DNA of 64,000 bases from Ischnura elegans (taxonomy: Eukaryota; Arthropoda; Insecta; Odonata; Coenagrionidae): NCBI RefSeq assembly GCF_921293095.1, contig NC_060251.1, positions 59,351,585-59,415,584 on the forward strand. Reading direction: 5' to 3'. A program made the translations under genes and the position numbers. The notes below the pieces were generated by a model, which saw only the letters and a list, made by a program, of their open reading frames with translations, was not told the origin of the DNA and ran no database searches. Positions 1-13,074 of this stretch are shown here, piece after piece (within the stretch, counting starts at the first letter, position 1; each line of letters starts with the position of its first letter).

Positions 1-890
1 ATCGTTTCAGCTTATCTCTCTCTCTAACTTTTCTTATCCACTGTGACGTACAATAATGAACCGGTAAGAAATCTCAGAGCAAATTCCTTGGTAACAGTTT
101 TCTGTATGGATGCCGCATTTCTATCACGCACGAGTTTACTTCAAATCATAATTTTATACTTTTCCTCATTTTTGAGGGGTATGCAATTAAACAATTTAAT
201 CATATGTACAACGACATAAAAAGATTGTATAATTTACATCCCTGTAACACAAATAGCACCAATCAAAGAAAAAAAAACGTCCTCTTGCATGCTCAGAGGT
301 TTTATGTGCTATTCATCGGCAACTTTTTATTATGCATATTTCCGTGATGCAAAATTTTAAACGTCGCTTTCCCATGTGAAAACCATTTTACCACAAACAT
401 TTCAAGGAATTATGGAACCATCTCCACGGAAGGTAAAATTTTTAAGACCAATTCTAGTAAGAGCTGTGAGCATTTTTCCCAGCGGCGTAATTAAAAACCG
501 ATATTTTATTTATGCATTAAAACTCGCCTGTCACTGAACCGAAATTCAAATGAAGTCTAAATAAAAGGGCATTACGTTCTTCCGAGAACACTCGGGTATT
601 ATGGATAAACGCTTATGGAGCGGACCAAATAAAATATTCAGCAGGGTGAGGAAAAGGAATTTTCTCAAGAAAAACAAGCGGCTGTCGTTATCCGATTTCC
701 CGACGGGGGGGAAGGGTATCACGGCTGAGCATCAATTACGGCCATTTTGAGGGGCGACAGACATTGAAAACACGGGTCTTAACGACACGGGAGGGCACTT
801 AAAGGATCGTAGCCGCACTCGACTATGGAGGGAGGAGAGGAGAAAATCAGAGTGGATGGAGGAAAAATTCGTGCATTAAATACTAACAGT
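1..890. other. No gene recognised
   Basis: AT-rich sequence with a short TC microsatellite at 12-26 and no open frame above 60 codons. Nothing identifiable. Confidence 0.5.
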
Positions 891-994
891 GACTATTTAC
901 TCACAAAGCCATATCCAAATGCTAGGCACGAAATGTGCCCATGGCACTTTGAAATGGAGCGGAAATGAAAAACTACTCCACAACGGGCAAAAGA

Positions 995-1160
995 GTCCCA
1001 AAAGATGCCAAAAAATCTGCATAAGGAAATGCGATGTACAACATCTACATCTACATAATACCCTGCGAGGCACCTCTAGGGTGTTTGACGGGGGGTAATC
1101 AATCAGGATCCCAGAAGGATTCCAACATGCACACCACAAGGTCATAAAACTGATACGCAT
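995..1160 (-). repeat. GATGTAGATG-tailed retroposon, copy 1
   Basis: Read on the minus strand: GTGGTGTGCATGTTGG, then TGATTGATTACCCCCC, GTGCCTCGCAGGGTATTA and TGTAGATGTAGATG. Copy 2 at 28,330-28,458 has the same blocks in the same order. A CCCT...AGGG hairpin precedes the GATGTA tail. A further 40 bp beyond the tail recur at 1,831-1,880. Confidence 0.55.
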
Positions 1161-1830
1161 ACTAACAAATTATAATTCCACATTGAACCACTGATGAAGG
1201 CAATCTGCTAATGATGCAATATACAAGGCATGTTAAAAATACAAGGAAAATTCAGAAACATAAATTAAGGAATCCATCGTAACATAAGTTCGTAGGCTAC
1301 GCTATAAGTCAACGAACAATTATTACCTACAATAATAAAATAAGATAGTTGAGTTACCTCAAGGCAGAAATCTGTGCAGAAGCAACATTCATAATTGTAT
1401 ACTCATCGCTAACGTTTCTATCTGTTCTCACAACAGTGATAGTTTCATAAAAGGCTAACAATAAACAATAAGTACCATTTAAATCTGAATCATTGGTTAC
1501 ACTCATATCATCTTACAGATAATAACATAACTACAAAACAACGATTAATTATTTTACAAAGAAAAATAACAAAATCTGTTGGCATCAGAAGAATCTTACA
1601 ACATTATCAAAACCTGTATCCATGAGTTAGATAGATTTTTAATACCAAATTTTTTTATTTTTTAGTTTCTCGGGCAAGAATTTATAAACTTTTGGGCCCA
1701 AGTATACAAATAATCGTTTTAAAATACTCATATTTGGCTTAATTAATGAGACGTGTACCCTTTCTCAAATTACACTTATATATGCTGCCTAATGTATTTG
1801 GAATATAGCTACACATAACATAAAATAAAA

Positions 1831-1880
1831 TTCTCAAAAGATGCCAAAAACCTTGTATAAGGGAATGTGATGTATATAAG
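1831..1880 (+). repeat. Direct repeat of the segment at 990-1040
   Basis: TCTCAAAAGATGCCAAAAA and ATAAGGGAATGTGATGTA here match TCCCAAAAGATGCCAAAAA and ATAAGGAAATGCGATGTA at about 995-1037. They are two copies of one repeat about 840 bp apart. Translations on the minus strand are weakly alike (TSHxLxQxFWHLL) but not identifiable. Confidence 0.45.
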
Positions 1881-2049
1881 AGCTGAATACCCGTCACGAC
1901 GCGGAATGCAGCAATAAGCGCACGGACAGGGTGAAGCATTCCCAATATCGCCTTATGCCCAGAGAGAGCTCACCCACTCACTTCCTCCGCCTTAGTAATT
2001 GATGTAATGGGCAGAGAAAAAAAGCTCATTAAACGGTCTCGCATAAGAT

Positions 2050-5000
2050 GGAAGGAATGAATGATCCTTAGAGCCTAGAGAACGAGCGTTTGAGAAAAAA
2101 AAATGGAGAAGAAAAAAGAGGCATTAACCCGAAAACTTACTCCCCTCCGGTTATAAGCGCTTGCAAGAAAGGAAATTCTTTCCCAACATCTCCGCGAAAT
2201 AAAATTCTTCCATTAACGAGGAGCCGCGGAGAAGTCTCCATCTGCATTCATTTCATTCACGAACTCAGCTCACTCTCAACTCCCGCCACTCACTATGACT
2301 GACCTCATTGGTTGACGATGTTTAAGACCGTTTTAGGGCGAATTTCTACATTCATCACGCATTCCTCATGGAAATTATCAAAGGGAAACAAAATGTAAGG
2401 TAAAGGTATGTATGAGAATATTAAAAGTGAAATACCTACAGCATTCATAAAAATCGAGAAGATGCAATAAAAAAGGAAAATAATGAGTTCTAAACATAAC
2501 TTTTAGTACTGGTACTCTCATAATGGTTACGCAAATTGGAGATGAAATGAAAAATAAATATGAACGTTCCGCTCGTGAACTTATTCTTTACGTATTTCGC
2601 GGCTAAGGATTTTCAAGAATCGATAGAGTGCAAAATCTAAGGTGAAAGAATTTTTCTCAACATTGGCCATCGTAGAAAATACGATGTTTTAAATCAGGGC
2701 TATGATATAAAGGAAGATGACTTTTGCTAAACTGACCAGTGTATTAATTTGTAAAAAAAATGCCCTTAATTTAGAGTTAGTTCCACAACGCATGTGCAAC
2801 TGGATAAGACATGTAATTCTATCAAGACAGTGTTACCTGACACATAAGGAAATATCAGCGACATCCTGAACCAAAGACGGACTTCGCCGCACATTAATTT
2901 TACAGATAAGGCCAACAAAAAAATCTTCTAAAATTACCTTAATAAACTAGAATAAAAGACTTATTAATTTATGAGAAGCAAAAAATGTTTTTTCTTCTTC
3001 TAGAAGCCGTAAATAAAACACTAGGTAGTTTAGAGGAGGAATTTCTTTCCGAACGTTTTAAGAATAGGAGTGAGAGTATGGATTTATTCAATAAAATTTC
3101 CAAAAATTAATAAATAACTTGTTCTTGTATACTCTAAAACTTTGCGCACAAAAACATGATCCGGGTTTCAATTATAAATCAAGACCATCGGGTCCAGCAA
3201 CCCAGATATCCTAAACTAATCCAGATAAAAAAACTATCCCATCAGCCCCTACCTTGGAGCAGGTTAAGATACATCTGCATGATTATTGACAATTCCATCC
3301 GACTCCTCCACCGTGTTACATCAATATAAGACAACGAGGCATAGTGCCAGGACAAAAATAACTGGTAAATAATGTTTCACTACAATTCTACTTTGCCAGT
3401 TTTTACCTATAATCCTTGAATTATTTAACTTGAATAAGATGTGAAACATTTAAGAATTAAAAAAGAAAACTGGATCTGATCGGAGGAAGACGCTGAGAGC
3501 TGTGTCAAACCAATCTTTCAGAACTATAGAGCGATAATAATGGCGATAGCATTTCTGATTGCCGGTAATATTACATCAATGAATTATTTTTACAAATAAC
3601 CGAACAAATATATCTGAAATATGGAGCAACTGATTAAAAGAAAGGGCGAAGGTTTGGGAATCCCGCTGAGAATGAACCAGGATCTCTAGCGATCTCAGGC
3701 TTACCATCTCGTAAGCAATCGGACGCAACGCGCACGCGTCGACCGGAGCAAAACCGCCCGTAATAATTCACTGATCCCTTCGCCGATAACCAATACATGA
3801 TTGTACCGCATTAATTCTTGCGTGAACACAACGCTGTCATTAACGTTGGGCCATTACGCTTGGTATCGATATACACTGCCCTCCCTTTATACCATTTTAC
3901 ACAGCAACCAGCATAGAATACGATGAAATTTCGATCCATTATTTATAAATGTATAAAATTTCACATACGACCATTGAGTCATAGAAATGCGAACGGTATT
4001 TCAACTACTTTGCAGTCCACAAATAAAATTAGCGCCTAATGATGATAGAAAAAGCGGAGATTCGGATGACACTTCTTTATGACCAAACGGATGAGAACAA
4101 GATATTACAAATTTTGCAATAAAATGATATCTCACATACTTGAAACGAGATTACAATTTCATTTATTTGATTCACCGTAACTGACACACGAGATTAGGCG
4201 TACTGCGATCAAAATAAGCAAAAAAAAAACGCACGTACGTCACCTTTGATGCAAACTAACTTCTTAGTAGAGCACTAAGTGGAAACAACATAAGCAAACG
4301 TAGCAGATGCGTTCGCATGAATAGACATGAGCAAGAGCACGTTCCCAGCTCGTTCCAAGTCACCGTTTTACTTGAGAAGGAATACACAAAGCGGCAGATA
4401 GGCTTGAAGTGCGCATTTTCCGTGCTGAACTAGGCAGAAAATTGCTAGCAACGCCTAATGCCGGAAGTAATGAGAAGCCAGCATGAGTGATTAGAGCGTC
4501 TATTAGCTCTATAAGCTTGAAAATTAGCTTAAGTGATAGTAAACAATATTTACATTTCTTATCTACCTATTTTTATGAGTAAAACAAAAGAATAAAACTT
4601 TTTTTAAGTTTATAAGGGTATAGATATGTAATTTAAATGGACAAGACCCGGGTTTCACAACATGGTTACATCTTCAGGGTAAAAATGTCATGAAAGCCAA
4701 GTCGTGCCTATTTAAAAAAACAAGTGAAGCAAAAAACATGTTTAATAATTTCATTTTCCATAACGGAAAGGTTTCACACAGCTAAGCTCGATGCAATCAG
4801 TCTATTTATGAGGAAGTTTACAAACTATAAATGCACGCCTATGAAAGGGCAAAATCGTTTATGCAAAAATATGATTCTGCATCAAAGTAAACGCTAAATT
4901 CCCATTAAAATATAGTATTAAATGAAAAACAATAAGTTGAATATAGAGTGACTGTAGCCGCTGTCGCTCTGAGTAGCCATTGTCTCCTTATCATTTGAAT

Positions 5001-5079
5001 GTACCGCTCTCTAACCATTAAGATAAACATGCAAATACTAAACTAGATAGATTGCATTCAGCGACTCAAATGCGATAAA
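2050..5079. other. No gene recognised
   Basis: Three kilobases of AT-rich DNA. The only longer frame (2090-2302, plus) has low-complexity lysine-rich content and no family resemblance. No repeats with clear ends were found. Confidence 0.45.
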
Positions 5080-5088
5080 GAACACAAT

Positions 5089-5628
5089 CAAGGGCGTACC
5101 TAGGCAAGGATGCCGACTTACATAAATTACTGGGGGGGGCCAAACCGGGGATCTTGCCTAAAGAAATTTTATAAGTAGTGAGTTTTAAGTTTTTTAAGTA
5201 TTTTAGAAGAGTCACATGATCTACATTAGAACCCTGATCACTCGAGTCTCGATATCTGGACACTCCGGGGAAAATCGACAAGCCTGACACATTTTTCCTC
5301 ACACCCATAACGAATTTTTGAGGAGTCTCGGGCCCCCTCAGGCCCCATGGAATCGGCGCCACTGTACCCAGGATCAAAACTAGAGGGGAGCAAGCCGTGG
5401 TCATTCAAGTTGTAACACAGACAAGGTTATGAAACCAAAACAGCGATTTATTATTTATTTAATGATTTGCTCGGAAAAAATAATTTTATTTTCATTACAT
5501 GTTTTATACTAATATCACTGTTCTATTATTTAAAGAAAATTTGTTCAAAATTTTCGTATTGAACTAAATTTACTTTTGCCTCTAGGGGGAGCAGCTGACC
5601 CCTACTGCCCCCCGCTGGGTACGCCCAT
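5089..5628. mobile_element. 540-bp MITE with short TIRs and 9-bp target duplication
   Basis: Left end CAAGGGCGTACCTAGG; right end in reverse ATGGGCGTACCCAGCGG; shared inverted core GGGCGTACCYAG. The flanks GAACACAAT (5080-5088) and GAACACAAT (5629-5637) are identical. The target length suggests a Mutator- or Merlin-like source but does not prove it. The minus-strand open frame inside (5066-5404) is non-coding. Confidence 0.75.
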
Positions 5629-6710
5629 GAACACAATAGCACAAAATCCATGTATTTTGTTGAACAAAAATAAAACTTGATTTTTAATTACATAATACGG
5701 CTCGTATTCTGAGTCTTCCGGAATTTATTTCACAATGAATGCGTCAACTATGTTGCTCTTCACAAGTATAACATTCTCAAGATAACGTCCGACTGACGAT
5801 ACACTTGAGAAAAATCCATCCCATCCCCCAAGTAACAAAAACAATAATGTAACGCTGTCAACGAGGTATAACATTCGACTTCACTGATTACAGAGAAAAA
5901 TTAAAAGAAAAAGACCGGAACATTTCTAGATACGATGTTTACAAAGATCACAGGCGCTCCTTCAATAAAATTTTAAAATTGAGGAAAGAATTTCTAGACA
6001 ACTAAAAAAGAAAACCAGGTCGTCGAGGCTGTCATGGCGGCGGCTTTGCAAACATCCCTCGAAAAGGGCCAGCCCCAGGATATTTGCGAAATAAAACTAT
6101 GAAAACTCCGAAACTCGAAATAGCGAAGGATATACGAGGATAGGTACTCATATTACAAATTTTTTGCCGTTACGATGTTTTTAGAGAGAAAATAAAATAA
6201 AAGTCACTGAGGAATATCCATCGGTTGACCGCACAGAATCCCCAACGTGATCCAAACCGGTCCATCCTCTACAACCACCCGATAAATCATAGTATCCCCG
6301 AATAATGGACGAAATTCCTTTGAATGCCCTTGTGTCGATTCTACTAAAAAATAAAACTTCATCACGAAGGCACAAAGAAACCTGAGGCCATTGCGTGGGA
6401 GGCTCTCAGGGCGGAGAGACGGAAAGTGACACGCCCTCACGACAAAAACATACACACAAACACATCAGGAAGTACAAAAAAACGCGGATTTAAAAAAAAT
6501 AAAAGAAAAGAAAGGGACGAGAAACACTTTGAAAAAAAAAAACCCGCCCTGCGGACACACTTCCACGAAGCGGTTGGTGAAGAGGGAGGGAGAGAGAGAC
6601 TTGGGTGGGTAGGAGTGGAGGTACAAAAAGGTGGTGGTTTCGCTTGGAGATGGACTCACAACAGAGGGGACGCGTCTGGCAGTTTGAAGGACGATGGGCT
6701 GGCAAATTGA

Positions 6711-6775
6711 TGTAAATCTACATCATACTCCGCTACCTGCCTCAATAGGCGTGTGGCAGTTACTTCAAACTGCGG
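6711..6775 (-). repeat. GATGTAGATG-tailed retroposon, diverged copy 4
   Basis: On the minus strand: CTGCCACACGCCTATTGAGG, then CAGGTAGCGGAGTATGATG and TAGATTTACATC. The layout of hairpin and tail is the same but more diverged. Confidence 0.4.
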
Positions 6776-6829
6776 GATGGTAGTTGAGTGGAAAACACAT
6801 TATTAAATTATTTAACCGATTAAAATAGC

Positions 6830-7335
6830 ATATTTAAACTTTTCTCGGGTTTCCGCGCGGGTAAGATATTCCAAGAGCGCCGACGTTTCGGGTTCCGACT
6901 CCTCACCCATTCTTAAGGCTACTCGGCTCAGGCTACTAATTACCCACTTTAGAGAATAGATATTTGTGAATTTAGGTTCTCTCAAAGCATATTAATTATT
7001 TGAGCTAACGCATGGATTACTATGCTTCCAAAGTTGTTATACGTGATCTTAAAATTCCGTGGTGGTGCCAATGGCAAGATGGACGCCGTGCGCTCATATC
7101 ATTTACGGAAATAATTCGAGCAAATTAGAACATGTCTGAAATTTCATTCGAATGCAAGAAATTTCCGTTACACACGGTGAATTTTCCATTCGCAAGTTAA
7201 TTCGAATGATCTTTCGAATTAACTTGCGAATAGAAAATTCACCGTGTAAAGCGGCCTTACGGCTAAGTCGGAACCCGAAACGTGGCGCTCTTCAAACATC
7301 TTACCCGCGCGGAAACCCGAGGAAAGTTTAAATAT
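6830..7335. mobile_element. Foldback element with ~70-bp inverted arms
   Basis: Left arm 6830-6900 (TTTCCGCGCGGGTAAGAT, GACGTTTCGGGTTCCGAC) and right arm 7265-7335 (GTCGGAACCCGAAACGT, ATCTTACCCGCGCGGAAA) are inverted copies with few differences. A second, nearly perfect 35-bp inverted repeat (7172-7206 / 7213-7247, 6-bp loop) lies inside. No coding capacity. Confidence 0.7.
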
Positions 7336-7396
7336 TCTGTTCGCCGGGAAAGTGTAAAATCATACATAACGATTAAAATAGGTTTCCATGGAGTAT

Positions 7397-7540
7397 TTAA
7401 GAAGTATTCCCGCATCCTCCCATCCCTTCATGGGTCTCCCTATTCAATTCACAAAAAGGCCTACGCCCTTGCATCCTAGCAAAAAATCCTATTCCCTTCC
7501 TTCCTCTCCTTCGTTTACCTAACGTTCTACGCTCTAACAC
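7397..7540 (-). pseudogene. 3' end of the same LINE family
   Basis: On the minus strand an open stretch of 47 codons plus stop reads VLERRTLGKRRRGRKGIGFF, then ARMQGRR, CELNRE and MGGCGNTS. It aligns codon by codon with the end of the LINE copy near 60,890-61,020 ([23 protein letters not shown]). The shared CTCCATGGAAACC follows the stop in both. Everything upstream is truncated. Confidence 0.7.
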
Positions 7541-7559
7541 AGCTTTTAACTACCCAAAA

Positions 7560-10390
7560 ATTTAAGTCACAATGAACAAGGTTAAGTGACAAAATGAGAG
7601 GCGACGGTACAGGCAGCGACGCTTCACGCCAAGGTAGTGAACACGCTTAATCCAGGTCTACACATTGAAGTTGACTGCTAGAGGCAGACAGGAGTCATAG
7701 TTGATAGCTTTTTATGAAGAATTAAAGTTTGAAAAACTATGTTTGATACACACGTGAGGGTGATGATAGCAAAATACTGCGAAAAGAGTAAAAATCGATT
7801 GAGTATGTAGTCGATCTTAGAATCGGTGATTATGGATAGGTACTGGCCATTTAGTAAAAAGCTTTAGATGTAAAACTTTATATACGACCTATTGAGTTTT
7901 TCTTTTTAATTCACATGGCATTTTAGAGGCCGGAGAACTGAATTTCCCCACCCCTTATCTTTATATAGATATTTTCGTAATTTAATTATGCAAGAAAATA
8001 AATGCTATTCTTCGAATACTTACCTCAAATTATGATAGAGCTATAGCATTCATGAGCAAAAATTAATAAATATTTTATAATAAAGAATAGAAGGTATTCC
8101 TTTTTCTCTGCAGGCATTCCCTTTGGGTTTTTTCTCCTCTGCGACCACTAATGGTATTGACACTCAGAATACCTTTGTTTAATATGCTATAAGAAAGCCA
8201 TCAGCTGTGATCCTTTTCAAATATTTTTCACGCTGTAGGGCGGGCTTAATATTTGTAGGGTGGGTGCTTTTCGTGAAAGACCGAAACAGTTTAAAGAAAG
8301 TCACGCCTATTATATCCTATTTAGTCCTGAGATAGTCAAACGTTAGTAAAATATCCTTTTTATGCAAACAAAGGTTTTAGGTCCGCACGTCAGCCTCCAT
8401 TGAATAATTTACGCCGGGAAAGAGCGCGATCTAATCGAAAACTTTATTTAGACATTCAACCGACTGCTGATTGACGGTGGTTTCTTGATTTTCAAATTAC
8501 TGCTGATGATAAGCCCATTTCCAACGGTAATAATAATTATGTATTTTTATTACCCAAAAAAGTTAGTTAATACATATCTGTGTTTGGAACTAACATTAAG
8601 TAGGGTTGAAGGATAGCTGCTATAGGACCACCAGCAAATATTTGGTAATTCGATCATTCAAAGCTTACCCATAGTAGGACAAATTATGATAAGAAGACAT
8701 ATATCATAGTCTTTTTACAGTGGAATCCGATTATTTGCGATTTTTTGACACTATTTCGTCATTACTTAAGTCGCATGATATTTTTTTCTTTTTCGTTTTA
8801 TGGTTATTTATGACATTGTTATGCTCTTCAGCAATCACTATTTGTTCCATTTCCTTTTCTGTTCTCTTGGGAAACAATTGACGCATGAAACTTAATTCGA
8901 TATACACAACGAGATTTTGAAGAGTGTTTACAGAGTGAAGCCTCAAATCCGAGAGATTTGCATACATGTAGATATGTTAGTATCCTGAGTGCGCCTGCTC
9001 GCAACTACGAATGTCTTTACCAACGTGCTGCCCGTGTGCGCTTGCCTGGACTTAAATATTCTCCCAGAATGCTGAGGGAGGTGGCGGAGAAAGGAAATGC
9101 CTATAAAACCGGAGAGAGAGAAAGGGAGGGGGAGAGTTAGGGATGGGGCAAGTCGAGGGGAGGAAAAATATCTTGTAGGCGTGCACATTAGAAGAAGATA
9201 GTGGAATAGAGAAATGTCGCATAGGATTCGGTGGCTACGTGAGTGCCACTGTTATCGACTCTATGAATACTAGAAATATTTTAGTAAATGGATCGACCGA
9301 ATAAGTAATGAGAAAGGGCTGTGAAGAGTGGGATTAAAGAAAGCTCTTTAAAATCCTTACGGAGAAGAGGGGAAAACTTAGTTGGCTACTTTATGAGGTA
9401 TAATGGCCTGATGAAAACAACGCAGAAGGTCATATGGAAGGGAAAAAGACAAGGGACGGTTCTGAATGATGGTTATATAGTATGTAGAAGTGAAGAAATA
9501 TGTCGCTATGAAAAGGCCAGCGGATAGGAGGAGTGGAGAGCTGCGTCAAAATGAATCTTAGAATTGTTGACTTATGATGATACATACGCTATCCGAGTAA
9601 GATTCCACGAAGTGCATTTCGCATCTCGTTTGGCTCAATTTTAGCATCACTGGGTAAAAACAACGAGTTATCATTAAGGTAGGTTGAGAGTTGACATTGA
9701 TTTGGAAGCAATGGTTATTGAAATAATAGTAGAATTAGCAAGTTGGCCAGCCTAGTATAAAAAATAATAACTTTGAAAGTAAGCAGTACAATCACAATTC
9801 CATTTCTCAGGAGTGGGGTTTTAATCTAGTAAGAAGGGTGCTGGGACGGAAAAGGTCTTAAATTTTGGCAACATTTCCTTGATTTTACTTGCGTTTTCCA
9901 TCTGTAACTGGCTTTAAGGGAAATAATTCTTAGTCTACGATTAACCCTTAACTACACGCACCCGCGAGGATAACGCCAGTGCACGTTTGAGGCTTTTTTG
10001 CCGCACTTTAATAATTTTGGTTTTCCTAAATATACATAAAAATTTTAGGGTATATTAACGCATTTGGATAACTTCTAATAATTAAAAGCACTTTAAATAT
10101 TTTTCTCTATAACTTACAGTAAAAAATAAAGAATATTAATATGCAAATTTCTTGATAAATACTCCGAATAATTTTCCTTAAGGAATTGCAGACGACAATG
10201 TTCTTGGTTAAGGGAAACGTACAGAAATAGAATACCAAAGTGTGCCACCAGTGGCGCTATTTCGAATTTTCGAAAAATGCGGCAAAATCCCCGCTTAGCG
10301 TGTTAATGTCAGCTCTGTTATTATATTATTACGCACATGTATTTTTTTCTCAAGGTATTGTGTATTTTGGTTGTATGTGTTATCATTTCC
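7560..10390. other. No gene recognised
   Basis: AT-rich DNA with a GA-rich stretch near 9,105-9,135. Around 9,955-10,310, TTAACTACACGC ... TTTTTTGCCGCA and TGCGGCAAAATCC ... GCGTGTTAA look like weak inverted ends of a ~350-bp element. The match is too poor to call. Confidence 0.35.
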
Positions 10391-10394
10391 GCAA

Positions 10395-10525
10395 TTTATG
10401 AAAATTGAAGTTAGCCCAAACACAGGCTTATTGCCTTATGGGCTACCTTACTTCCTTGAATGGATGTAATAGTCTGTAAAAAATATGTATGCATGGAAGA
10501 ATAAATTATTATTATTATTATTATA
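10395..10525 (+). repeat. Retroposon 3' tail with ATT microsatellite
   Basis: A possible hairpin AGCCCA ... TGGGCT (about 10,413-10,444) is followed about 60 bp later by GAATAAATTATTATTATTATT. Such a hairpin plus short-tandem tail is typical of CR1/RTE-like 3' ends. No coding part is visible upstream. Confidence 0.4.
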
Positions 10526-10529
10526 ATTA

Positions 10530-12780
10530 CGGGTTAAGTGAAACATAAAACAGAGAATTTGTCGTTGTGACAGGATCGATATTTACACCACGTAGCGTAT
10601 AGCGGATTGGCTATTGTGCTTCGTCCACGGGGAGCGGACGGGAGGCGCGAGCGGCCTTATCACCGTGGAGTCGCCCCGCGACGCGACGCCGCACCGCGTC
10701 TAGGTTGCCTGCGAATCCCCACCCACGCAACACAAATACTTCATTTATGACTTGATTGTCAATGATATGTGCAGATGGACGACGTTTTCATTCGAACTAT
10801 CGCGACTCGGCAAACTATACACGAAATGGCGATTGAATCATGCATTTTTTAATGTTCAACCTCGCTCCCCGAAAAAAGTCACAGTGCGAGAAAGCAAGGT
10901 TGACCGGAATATTCCACATTTTTGGGCCAAATAGTGAATTATTTCTACAATGTTTTCAATGCGAAATTTTACCCGAAATAAAAATAATTTCTCCCTCTTT
11001 ATTCATATAAAAAATGAAACGCACTTAGGGAACGACTTTATTATATGGAAATATTGAAGGGGTTTTTCAACTAAATTTGCTTCATTTTAACTAAAGTTCA
11101 CCAGAATCGACTGAATATATATTGATTTTTGGCAGCATATTATATCGAATCCTAGAATCGTGGAAGTGTTTCTGCGACACGATATCAACTCAAGAGGCAA
11201 AAGGAGCGGACATCCAATTTTAGTAATTGCGATAGGAGGGATGTCTGGTTGTGCAATCACTGTATAATGCTAATGAACCGTATGATTTCCATTTACTCTT
11301 CTTTCACTACAAATATGACCATCCCATTATCGTACTGTCCACTGTGCGGAACACAGCCCACGTCCTTACACAAACTAAAATAAAATCTGTGTTAAAGGCT
11401 CTGTTCAGCTTCGACAAAAATGAAATAGTACGTAGGCGTTTCCACTAACTTCAAATCTATATTAAAACTCGCGACCTCAGGTGTATGCGCGTCGAAGGTG
11501 ACAACTGCAACAAAGTCAATGCTTAGGTGAGAGCTGCTGCCTCACCGTAAAGAATTACGCCAAAGAGATACACTTTGTGCGTCGAAAATCGAGAATAGAA
11601 AGCCAGCTTCGCGTCATGCATGCTTCTTTTATGACTCCATCGCTATTTGAAGTAACTGAGTAAAAAGGTAGTAGTTTTCATAGAAATTAAATTGCTTTCA
11701 GCCTAGGCTAATGACTCTTTCAAGTTAATTCATAACATTTTCGGAGCCTGACTTAGAAAGAACAAAAAATAGCGGAGAGCCTCAAGAGGCGAGGTTGCAA
11801 TTTCAGCGATATCATATTGCCGTTTTGGAGAATAAATGCATTATTCCCACGAAAAATGTCAGTAGAAAATGGAAAATTCATAGTTTGATATTCTTTCGGG
11901 ACTCCATCGCGCTCTTGCAGGATGGTCACAAGAACGTGACGGCATCAGAAAAGAGTGTCAAGAAATGTGTTAAAACGTCGCGAATGCCTTCGAAGAAACA
12001 TTTATCGATACTACCGGTTCCGGCATTAACGACGTCAATCCTGACGATGTCAAAACTTACATTCTACCACGGAACCCAAAAGTTACTACATTCATTTCGC
12101 ATTCAGTAGATCGCTATGGTACGACTTTATCATAAAAATCGCTTTCTCATGAAAGCCTCCGTCGAGTCGAAACAGGTAAACCAGTGTCCTTCGGGTTGTC
12201 ACCTGGCGGCTTCGGTTTATGATCCCCAGTCCACAGCGTATTCGTCACACTGCGAGCAACTGCCTGGAGGACATGTGGACGGAAGAGGGAAAGGACTTCA
12301 TCGGAGAAGACCGATGAGGAGCGAACCGAGAGCTCAACCAACCTCTTTGGACGGGCGGGATTGCATGCCAAAACACGGGAAGCCACTTCCCCGTCAAAAA
12401 ACAGCGGACTTCTCGAGGGGGAGGCGGCGGCGGTAAGCAAGAGGATGGCGGAAGGAAAAGAGGGAGGTGGAGTTGAGGGGGAGAAGGGGATAAGAGGCTG
12501 GGTCTCACAACACCGCGTCGGGTGAGACAGCAGAAGAGGCGGAAGGTATGCGGCATGGGCACGACCCAAAAGGAAGAGAGAAAATCAAGCAGCACGCGGG
12601 TTTGAAGACGAGGTGCTAAGGTGGATATACGTGAACGCACACGATTTTTAGAATTGCTTAATTGAGAAATTAGGAAGGCACGGTGTGATATAGAAGGATG
12701 GAAAAAAAATATTTATTCATCGCCACGCCACCGAAACCAATGTTCCTTGGCCTTAACATCGGGGTTTTCCGAACAATTGA
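10530..12780. other. No gene recognised; two GC-richer patches
   Basis: A CpG-rich patch at 10,600-10,730 and a GC-rich stretch at 12,150-12,620 interrupt AT-rich DNA. The overlapping frames at 12,116-12,640 on both strands are proline/arginine-rich by composition and resemble nothing known. Confidence 0.35.
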
Positions 12781-12789
12781 TAATTAGAC

Positions 12790-12905
12790 ATACAAGAAAA
12801 TCCATTCCCTGGATAGTGGCGACCTACCCAGGCGGGACTCGAACCCGCGACCTTCGGTTAGGCAGAGGTGAGCTTTACCCCGCCGTCGCCGAGGCCAGCA
12901 TTAAA
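12790..12905 (-). mobile_element. tRNA-derived SINE fragment, copy 1
   Basis: On the minus strand: GGCGACGGCGGGGTAAAGCT, CTCTGCCTAACCGAAGG, then TCGCGGGTTCGAGTCCCGCC and GGGTAGGTCGCC. GGTTCGAGTCC is a good polymerase III B box, and the A-box region also looks tRNA-like. A second copy is at 29,100-29,252. It is not a functional tRNA because the stems do not close properly. Confidence 0.65.
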
Positions 12906-13074
12906 TTGGAGAGCATCATCTTTTAAGTACTGGCCCGCAGGTCGTCTCGATTGGCTTTTGCGGGAGGTGTTAGGACCTCATTTTTTATTATTCTCGTATA
13001 GTTTCACCTGTGCGATAATAAAAAATAATTAGTGAAAGATTTATGTATGATCTTAGATTTTCCCGGCGTATCAG

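Noticed and set aside
9955..10315. piggyBac-like MITE
   Set aside because: The left CCCTTAACTACACGC and right GCGTGTTAATG only partly match as inverted ends and no TTAA duplication is clear.
12147..12640. Overlapping 131-140-codon minus-strand frames
   Set aside because: Proline/serine/arginine-rich translations from a GC-rich patch, mutually overlapping with plus-strand frames; no motif, start context or splice sites.
12820..12900. Functional tRNA gene
   Set aside because: It has a good B box, but the stems do not pair and the similarity to the second copy continues beyond the tRNA part, so it is a SINE.
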